From Zoroaster sp. YZ-2022 (lineage: Eukaryota; Echinodermata; Asteroidea; Forcipulatida; Zoroasteridae), in assembly GCA_029582265.1 (NCBI GenBank), contig CM055837.1, positions 4,573,148-4,637,147 on the forward strand: 64,000 nucleotides of DNA, written 5' to 3'. Within the stretch, counting starts at the first letter, position 1, and each line of letters starts with the position of its first letter. This document shows positions 57,901 through 64,000 of the stretch, one piece after another. Position numbers and translations under genes: made by a program. The notes beneath the pieces are model-generated. The model ran no database searches. It worked only from the letters and a program-made list of their open reading frames with translations, and had not been told where the DNA came from.

Positions 57901-59239
57901 TATGGAATTTGTCTCAAAGGAAATTACTTTTAACCCTCCTACTATAGCTGAACTTTAGTGGTGGGTAGCTATAGTGGTCAAAATCAGTCAACTGACTGTT
58001 TTGACTGTTGACCCAAATGTGTACACAGGGCCATTTTTAACTGGTTTTACTGTCATTTTGACCACCCTCAACAATACCAGACAAGGCTTTTACCAGTCAA
58101 AAACAGTCGACTCATTTTGACCTGTAAATGTACTTACTGCACGTAAGGTTTGACAGTGTTTGACTTTTAAGTGCACTTGATATACCTTGGCAAGTATATC
58201 AACATTTTGACTGATTTTGACCCTTGTAGTAGTAGGAGGGTTAATGTACTTACTGCACGTAAGGTTTGACAGTGTTGGACTTTTAAGTGCACTTGATATA
58301 CCTTGGCAAGTATATCAACATTTTGACTGATTTTGACGTTTACAGAAGGGTTAAAAGTCACTTGGGATATTGTCAAATTGTTGAAGCTGAAAGGTGGGAA
58401 ATTTTGTCATTGTTGGAAACAATTTTATGCTGAATCAAATAATATATCATGAATTTTATTGATTGTAGCTTCATCAAGAATTGCAGCCATTTACAACTAT
58501 TGATGGCAGTCACCCAGCGTTTAGTCTGACATCAGCCCCTGTGCTTTTACATCTTGAAAGCAGCAGAGACAGAGTCAGAAACCAGACTACACTGGACATC
58601 AAAAGGGTGAATATTCCTGCAACACGTTTGAAACAAATTACAGTTTGAATTTGTTGTTTTAATTAAAACGCTGTGAGAACAAGAAGCACAAGGGTTGCCC
58701 AAGTTAACCCTCCTACACATGGAGGCCACTCCGATCCACAAAATTCTGTTCTTGAGCAACCTTCGGTACATACATGTACAAGCCTGCTGTCCTTTCCAAG
58801 TAATCTTACAAAATCAACTGTGTGCCACCCAAAGACACTGTAAATGTTTGAACATATTGGTATGGCCTACAATGTATCAATGGGAGACCACTTTACCCTG
58901 TAATCTCAGTGGTGTTACAGTGCACAGAAGGGTAACCATAGGAGGCCACTGGCAAGAGCTAGTGGCCTGAATGGGTTGTTTCAAAAATTGAATTTATTGT
59001 GAGCAGGGGGCATATTAAGAAAAATGAAGAATACATTAGATTTGAAGGACTGACTTTGGTTGTCTTTTTTTTATTTCCGTTTGTAGCTTCATCGAGACAT
59101 ACAGTCAGGATCAGCTATAAAGAAGTCCAAGGAACTATGTCGGACTTACGGAGAGTCTGCCCGTGTTGCAATCAGTGGGTTCCCACAGTCAGATGCAAGG
59201 GGAGCATTGGAGAATATGGTGGATGCTGTGACATCATGA
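54930..59239 (+). CDS. PDSS2: PDSS2, polyprenyl diphosphate synthase subunit 2 (ubiquinone synthesis)
   Basis: Five coding exons: 54930-55639, 56887-56997, 57265-57718, 58469-58606 and 59087-59239. All borders are GT-AG, phases close, and the protein is 521 residues. An alternative in-frame ATG at 54909 adds seven residues. It pairs with PDSS1 in mitochondria to make the long isoprenoid tail of coenzyme Q. Diagnostic segments: '[20 protein letters not shown]', '[11 protein letters not shown]', '[14 protein letters not shown]', '[20 protein letters not shown]', '[20 protein letters not shown]', '[13 protein letters not shown]' and C-terminal '[13 protein letters not shown]'. As in other PDSS2 proteins, the Asp-rich DDxxD motifs of catalytic prenyl synthases are absent. 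The Arg-rich, acid-poor N-terminus ([19 protein letters not shown]) looks like a mitochondrial presequence. About 185 residues precede the conserved core, against about 50 in human. The first exon is well over a third of the gene's coding length. Confidence 0.93.
55688..56010. mobile_element. MITE family E, truncated copy in PDSS2 intron 1
   Basis: Starts 'agaatgtcggatccaaccgc' and follows 49657-50109 closely ('gtggagaacatatggatgat', 'gacttcctcagtcatgtcag', 'ggagga'-T-run, 'aaaccatcataaaa') until about 56010, where a poly-C and CA-rich simple repeat begins. The right terminal repeat is missing. Confidence 0.8.
56074..56768. mobile_element. TIR element made of GATTGCGC / AATCTCGAGATT motifs
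   Basis: Left end 'gttgagtgcaatctagggat', right end 'aatccaaagattgcgctcaac', inverted over about 30 bp. The outer 100-170 bp on each side are a run of palindromic words (AATCTCGAGATT, ATCTGCAGAT, TTGCGCAA). The middle is unique AT-rich sequence. Lies in PDSS2 intron 1. No coding capacity recognised. Confidence 0.7.
57930..58354. mobile_element. TTAA-flanked MITE, family D, with tandemly repeated right half
   Basis: TTAACCCTCCTACTATAGC at 57930 and 'TAGTAGGAGGGTTAA' at 58241-58244. The right half ('tgtacttactgcacgtaagg' to 'ttgactgattttgac') is then repeated almost exactly to a further GGGTTAA at 58351-58354. In PDSS2 intron 3. Confidence 0.8.
58704..58934. mobile_element. Decayed TTAA-type MITE in PDSS2 intron 4
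   Basis: TTAACCCTCCTACACATGGA at the left; the right side 'cagaagggtaaccataggag' has lost its TTAA. Terminal resemblance to family D only. A plus-strand ORF over it has no splice or family support. Confidence 0.5.
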
Positions 59240-59347
59240 CAGTGAATGAGTTCGCTCATATTGCATAGCAAAATGCTACACAGAAGTCAATATTTGCTAA
59301 TCGAAATTCAAGATTTGCTGTTAAAAATTAGCATTGTGACACACTAA

Positions 59348-59989
59348 GGCCAAAAAAGTCTCTGGTTTCTGTGTGCATCGCCTCAGCATTTTTAATTTTG
59401 TTCTTTTTTTTTTGCTATGAAATGATGTCCAATTGCAGCCAAAATTGCTGGATTGATTGGAAATCTGCTGTACTGTTTTAAATGACTTTTTCACATTTTT
59501 GTGGAGTGTCGTGGCCGAGCGGTCTAACTTACCGGACTCAAGCAGCAGAATGTGGGTTCGAATCCCGGCTGTGACACTTGTGTCCTTGAGCAAGACACTT
59601 AACCATAATTGCTTATAGGGGCAGAGGCAGTTTAACAACTGCCTTGTTCTGGACTAGTTACCCCTCCCAGTCCTATTCGCACAGTGAAGAGGCTGGTTAT
59701 TAACTTGTCTTGTTTCGGTGTGAGGGGCTGGTTTCTTCAGTGTGGAGTCGTTATAACAAGTCAATGACTTAGTAGCCCCCACCTTGGAGTGGCCATTGGC
59801 CTTGTGTGGGGCAATTTGCGTAAAAAAAAAAAATTTTTAAAGCCTTTTCTAGCCACCATATGGGGAATTTGGTTTGGTTCCAATAACCGCATATACATGT
59901 AACACGTATTTCACTGGTTGGCAAAAAAACAAAAAAAGCGTCACAACGATCTTGAAGCCGACCTTTGACCAGAGAGTATTTTTTTGGCC
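59348..59989 (+). mobile_element. Family F MITE interrupted by a SINE
   Basis: Left end 'ggccaaaaaagtctctggtt', right end 'tttgaccagagagtattttt' then 'ggcc', both as in the intact copy 60724-61043. It is broken at about 59497-59837 by a SINE. About 300 bp without the SINE. Confidence 0.75.
59497..59837 (+). repeat. tRNA-headed SINE variant with poly-A tail
   Basis: Begins 'gtggagtgtcgtggccgagc' with A box 'tggccgagcgg' and B box 'gggttcgaatccc'. After 'ccttgagcaagacacttaac' its body differs from the common SINE ('gggcagaggcagtttaacaa .. tggttattaacttgtcttg'). It ends in about 12 A. T-rich sequence flanks both sides, consistent with a short target duplication. It landed inside a family F MITE. 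Confidence 0.8.
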
Positions 59990-60723
59990 TAAAATATTTC
60001 TCCCTAAAAGTTTTGCTGTGCAAAATTTTTGAACGAATTCGTTCCCGTTGATGTGAAGGTGTCATGAGATACACTATTATTTCTCAGGGATATACATGTA
60101 CCAAATATAAGGGGGTGTTACACTATTGTTAAAAACCTCAAAAGAAGCAGAGATTTATTTTCTAAAAGCTTTTGGTTTTATTCCATTTGTCGTTTTGACT
60201 GAACCAGTTTGATGGATAATTTTTATTAATAACTTTATGCCAAGTTCACATCTTATTTAAATTTTCAAATTTAATAAGTTACGAAGATGTAAACTTCAAA
60301 TTTGTATATGTAAAAAGGAAAGTTTTGTAGCTTTTTAATAACAAAAATTAAGAAATAATCAAAAACAAAAATTATTATATTATAGATCAACTAACATAAA
60401 TGAGTTTCATTTATTGAACAAAAACCATAGTCTGTACATAATTTCATCCATTGTATATCTTTTTCCAGTAAAATTAAAAACCACATTAGTTTTGTCTAGA
60501 GGACAAAGCCCCCCCTGGATGTTTAATTTTGGGAACGCACTGCGTTTACATGAGCCAATGCTCTACATTCTGCTGACCTTGGTGAGGGCGCCCTTCAGGC
60601 ATGTGACATATGTAATCTCTCATCTCTCGTATACAAATGCTAAGGGAATTGAGAAGCTGAAATTTGTGAAAACAATGTAAAATCTGATTGGCATTGGCTC
60701 TTATATATTTGTTTGCCAATAAT
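59990..60723. other. Spacer between PDSS2 and the SKA3-like gene
   Basis: AT-rich, no conserved ORF and no recognised repeat except simple sequence. The 88-codon ORF at 60414-60680 has no recognisable family. Confidence 0.45.
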
Positions 60724-61043
60724 GCCAAAAACAAAAGTCTCCGGTTTCTGGAGTCAGCATTTTTAATTTTCTTTTTTTTGTTGCTATGAAACGATGTCCA
60801 ATTGCAGCCAAAATTGCTGGATCGATTAGAATTCTGCCATGCTGTGCTTTAAACGACTTTTTCACATAAGGGGTATGGACGTTTGCCCAATTTGTGAGGC
60901 CTCTCTCCTCAGCCACCATACTTTGTGTATGGGAAATTTGGGTATCATGTATTTCCCTGATTGCTGAAAGAAAAAAAGCGTGTCACCGCACTGATTTTGA
61001 AGACGACTGATGACCAGAAACCGGCAAGTTTTTGTTTTTGGCC
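60724..61043 (+). mobile_element. Family F MITE, intact copy
   Basis: Inverted ends 'gccaaaaacaaaagtctccg' with 'gtttctgg', and 'accagaaaccggcaag' with 'tttttgtttttggcc'. 320 bp. Ends just 26 bp before the stop codon of the SKA3-like gene, so it may supply part of its 3' UTR. Confidence 0.75.
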
Positions 61044-61068
61044 TACTGGATTTAAAACCAATGGATGA

Positions 61069-64000
61069 TCACTTGGTGACATAATAGACTGGTTCTACAC
61101 TGCCTGGTTTCTTTCCAAGGGATAGCCTGTTGAGTTTGGCTAACAGCAAAGTAAACGTCTTAGTCTTGTTGCCTAGCTGCAGCATCTGCATCTCTGTCTC
61201 GCTGATGAAACTCGTATCTGTTGGTTACAAGATGGCAATCTTCCGTGAATAATTGCACATTGTCATAGTCACTGCTGTATGGATATCTAGAAACAGGGAC
61301 AGAACTTGTGGGACTCCCCCCTTCAATGTCAGCGCAGTGTGTACAAAAACAACAAGGCATGAATAAATAATTTGAGAAACACTTGCTAACAATGAATTCA
61401 AACATTGGCTAGGGGGACATTGAGGTGGTCATTACTCTTGTTTGTATCCCAACATTCATCCCCGGTAAATCTTCATCAGGCTAGCTCAGTGTCAAGATGT
61501 CTGCACTAGTAAAACCGGCGCTCGTTGGTTCGAGTCCTGCTATGGATTTTTGTTATGATTCTCGTAAGCACTGAGGCAGGACAGTGATGGGCAAAAATCA
61601 TCCCGAATTGTAGCCAGCCAATCGTCATCAAACCAGCTCAGCGTCAAGAAGTCCGAACTAGTAAAATAGGAGGTTGTTGGTTCGAGTCCTGCTAGACACC
61701 TATGGATTTTCTTTTTTATGAAGATTCTCGAAAGCACTGAGGCAGGACAGTGATGGGCAAAAATCATATCAATCGTTTAATAAATACCTTGTTTTTCAGC
61801 GAGCACTGTGTTAAGCAAGTCCAAGTGCTGGTTGAATACCTCAATGGGGAACAGACGCTGTAAATAAGCCGCCAGCAGGCTAAACTCAGCCTGTGTCACT
61901 TGGGCTATAGTAAAACTGAATGAAAAATTAATAAAGTTTATTATTTTGTAGTCTTCGATTGATACATTTTCGTTTGATGAGGTTTTGTTTCGTTTGAAGT
62001 GACCTTACTGACTTGCCATCATAAAAATCATACAATATTGGTAATTAACCCAATTATAAATGTCCATTATTATTACAATTATTATCCCAAAGCTAACTTG
62101 ATGTGAAGTTGGGAAAGTTATCAATAATCCTGACATATTATGCTGTCTGAAATGTTCTTAGTTCAGAGAAACACACAAAACATGCACTTGCAAAAAGTGT
62201 AATGCTTTTCCCGTGACTTAGACTCCACATTGAGCTGAAACTCTAACAGGTCGTTTGTTTAATGTATATCTTGATTCAAAGAAAAACATACTCATATTAC
62301 AAGTTTTATCAAGACCAATGTCATACTGACAACCATATTACTAGTACCTTTGCACAAAAAAACCTACCAGTGAATTATCTCCCCTACACTCAAAGTGTTA
62401 TTCCCCCAAGTGAAAAGTAAACATTTGTCACCTTTCCCCTGTTGATGTTGGCAGCGGGTCTAAGGCAGGTACCAGATGGTATGTGCTCTGTAAGACAGGT
62501 GGCTGAGTGGCCCCATGGGTGACTTGGAGATGAGTGTTGGGATCTGTCAGAACTGGCTTTATATCCACAAACCTGTCAAACAGTAGAAACACAAATATTT
62601 ACATTTTGTTTTTACTGACTTTAAAAAAATTAAAATTAAAACACTTATTCTACTGTGCAACCTAGGGCTGTGCGTTTTCGGATATTTCTGGAACCGGATA
62701 CCCATTTTCATTTTTGTTGAAAACATGCCTCCGGTGGTGTACAAATACATGTACTGTAAATGGTAACAAATTGACTTTTACAATACAGAGGATACCATAC
62801 TTAAATCGATCTTTTCTTTATTGGAGTGCATTCTCTTGAATTTAAAGATAATTGTCTGTAAAAGTGTAAACATTACATTGTTCAAGAGTCACAGATTTTA
62901 AAAAGTCTGAATTTTAAAAAGTCGGTTACGGGTAATTGGAACCGAAAAATGGAACCGGGTAATGACTGTTCCGGTCGGGTATCAGGATACCCGGCACAGC
63001 CCTAGTGCAATCGCATAAACATAAAAATATGAAAATTAAACTAACGTTTGATATGTCATGGTCAATTCTGGAGTTCGTGGCATTTCATCTTCCATGGTCA
63101 ATGCGGTCAGTCGCTGACTCTTAGGTGTGATCGGCTGAGAAGGATGACCGCTGATGACCGGACCTGTAGATGATTCATTGGATGATGGGACAAGAAGAAA
63201 TCATGAAATCAAGGATTCTTGGAAGACTGGCAATTGGCATTTCTGATAATAAACACCTGTTTATGTTAACGCCGAATCATTAGAGAGATGTATTATTACT
63301 TTATGCTTTAGTTGAATGCCAGTTTTCATTTTGCTTACCAAATATCGTCATGTGCCCGGAAGAAGGACGTAGCGAAAGTGTTACCGGCAAAAAGGTCGTA
63401 AGCAATTAATGTGCAAAATTGGTTGTTTTTCTGCCATTTATAAGTTATTGTAGGAAAGTTAAATTCCGCATGGGAATGGAAAAACATGTCTTGGGAGTAA
63501 TTCTAGCAACAAATATACAACAGTTATACCCTAGTTTTTTTCAAAGGAGCCATTTTATTGCTTATGACCTTCTGTCGGGACAAAAATTTGTACTTTGCGT
63601 GCCCGGTCATAGAAGGTCATAGAGTCTTACGACCTTCTTCCGGGCACATAACAATATACTTTCTAAGCAAGATTCTGAGCTTATTAGTTCATGATACTTG
63701 TCCAAGGTCATTTCACTTTACAGACTCGTAAATAATATTGGATTCTCACCAAAGGATGACGCTGCTGGCATTTTGTTGTCCATGCCAAACTTTTGCATGA
63801 GCTGCATTGGTTCCGTGGGTGATTCTTCGTGACGAGCAAACCTGTCTGCAAGACTCATGGGAGCTGCCGGCATTGTGTTCGTCGAGAACTTCTCAGCCAG
63901 TTGCAGAGGCTCACACGGCAAGGAGGGGGCAGTGGTTAACTTCTCCACAAGGCGTGTGGGCTCGGTGGGCATGGGTGCCTGGTTGGCCTGCGATGCTAGG
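61069..64000 (-). CDS. Probable SKA3-like kinetochore protein, C-terminal part
   Basis: Minus strand, running off the right edge. Exons: 64000-63750 (partial), 63163-63046, 62572-62432, 61915-61788 and 61217-61069 (stop at 61069). All borders are GT-AG and phases close, giving about 260 visible residues. The first visible exon holds four short repeats of the type [E/A]P-x2-L-x2-[K/R]F/L (EPTRLVEKL, EPLQLAEKF, APMSLADRF, EPMQLMQKF), 16-17 residues apart. Then come Pro-directed sites (QPITPKSQ, MPRTPELTM), 'FVDIKPVL', and a helical C-terminus: 'VTQAEFSLLAAYLQRLFP', 'FNQHLDLLNTVLAEK', 'LGNKTKTFTLLLAKLNRL'. This resembles the C-terminal region of SKA3, which joins SKA1/SKA2 on microtubules and binds Ndc80 through CDK1-phosphorylated TP sites. 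The family call is from pattern memory and moderate only. Confidence 0.6.
61471..61767 (+). repeat. Tandem pair of second-family SINEs
   Basis: Two units, 61471-61601 and 61622-61767, both read 'cagctcagtgtcaaga', 'actagtaaaa', B box 'ttggttcgagtcctgct', 'ggattttc', 'aagcactgaggcaggacagt' and 'gatgggcaaaaatcat'. They sit in the last intron of the SKA3-like gene. A related copy is at 50419. Confidence 0.7.
62085..62310. repeat. Dispersed noncoding repeat, copy 5
   Basis: Shares 'caaagctaacttgatgtgaa', 'gactccacattgagctgaaa' and 'tatcttgattcaaa' with the copy at 38830-39120. In an intron of the SKA3-like gene. Confidence 0.65.
62663..63004. mobile_element. hAT-type MITE, 342 bp, with 8-bp duplication
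   Basis: Ends TAGGGCTGTGC and GCACAGCCCTA; flanks GTGCAACC (62655-62662) and GTGCAATC (63005-63012), matching at 7 of 8 positions. Subterminal 'ggaaccggatacccat' pairs with 'gggtatcaggatacccg'. Noncoding. In an intron of the SKA3-like gene; a fragment is in A20 intron 1. Confidence 0.8.
63350..63649. mobile_element. MITE with ATGTGCCCGGAAGAAGG ends
   Basis: Left 'atgtgcccggaagaaggacg' and right 'cgaccttcttccgggcacat' are inverted repeats. An inner 'aaggtcgtaagcaatta' has a partner 'attgcttatgaccttct'. 300 bp in the first visible intron of the SKA3-like gene. No coding capacity. Confidence 0.8.

Noticed and set aside
58126..58354. Direct repeats suggestive of a CRISPR-like array
   Set aside because: Only two adjacent copies without unique spacers of even length; it is a tandem duplication inside a MITE in a eukaryotic intron.
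59001..59268. Plus-strand ORF of 89 codons at 58999-59268
   Set aside because: Wrong frame over PDSS2 exon 5; the exon's true frame matches the PDSS2 C-terminus and ends at 59239.
61160..61405. 81-codon minus-strand ORF ending '..RDADAAARQQD'
   Set aside because: Frame does not join upstream exons; the acceptor at 61217 gives a phase-correct frame with a helical C-terminus.

Overview
This is a gene-sparse, AT-rich piece of an invertebrate deuterostome nuclear genome, most likely an echinoderm and perhaps a starfish. Genes have introns with GT-AG borders, proteins are of bilaterian type, and most of the DNA is interspersed repeats. The echinoderm/starfish call rests on how the tRNA-derived SINEs and MITEs look compared with what I remember of such genomes, so it is an inference.

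Five host genes could be assembled exon by exon, with reading phase closing at every junction. (1) A FAM167 (DIORA)-like gene on the minus strand, exons at 11.7 and 2.1 kb with a 9.2 kb intron. (2) An A20/TNFAIP3-type ubiquitin-editing enzyme on the plus strand, 31.5-39.9 kb, with an OTU protease domain and eight A20-type zinc fingers. (3) A PIG3/TP53I3-type NADPH quinone oxidoreductase on the minus strand, 48.5-44.1 kb. (4) PDSS2, the second subunit of the polyprenyl diphosphate synthase that makes the ubiquinone tail, on the plus strand, 54.9-59.2 kb. (5) The C-terminal part of a probable SKA3 kinetochore protein on the minus strand, running off the right edge at 64 kb. These look like independent housekeeping or signalling genes; nothing suggests they form one pathway.

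The most striking structure is a four-level nest of mobile elements at 13.1-23.9 kb: a tRNA-derived SINE broken by a non-autonomous hAT transposon (8-bp target duplication), which is broken by a complete Tx1/L1-like LINE (19-bp target duplication), which is broken by a nearly complete LINE of Rex1/CR1 type with an intact 989-residue ORF. Removing the innermost element rejoins the L1 ORF2 in frame. A second hAT copy lies inverted at 27.3-28.2 kb.

The introns and spacers carry many MITEs. At least four families are bounded by TTAA. There are also foldback hairpins with arms of about 58-122 bp, several SINEs and some minisatellites. At 50.6-52.5 kb a 1.9 kb element with long terminal inverted repeats carries one 356-codon ORF with no transposase signature that I recognise. 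It is the best candidate here for an undescribed system. I saw no CRISPR array, rRNA gene or convincing functional tRNA gene.
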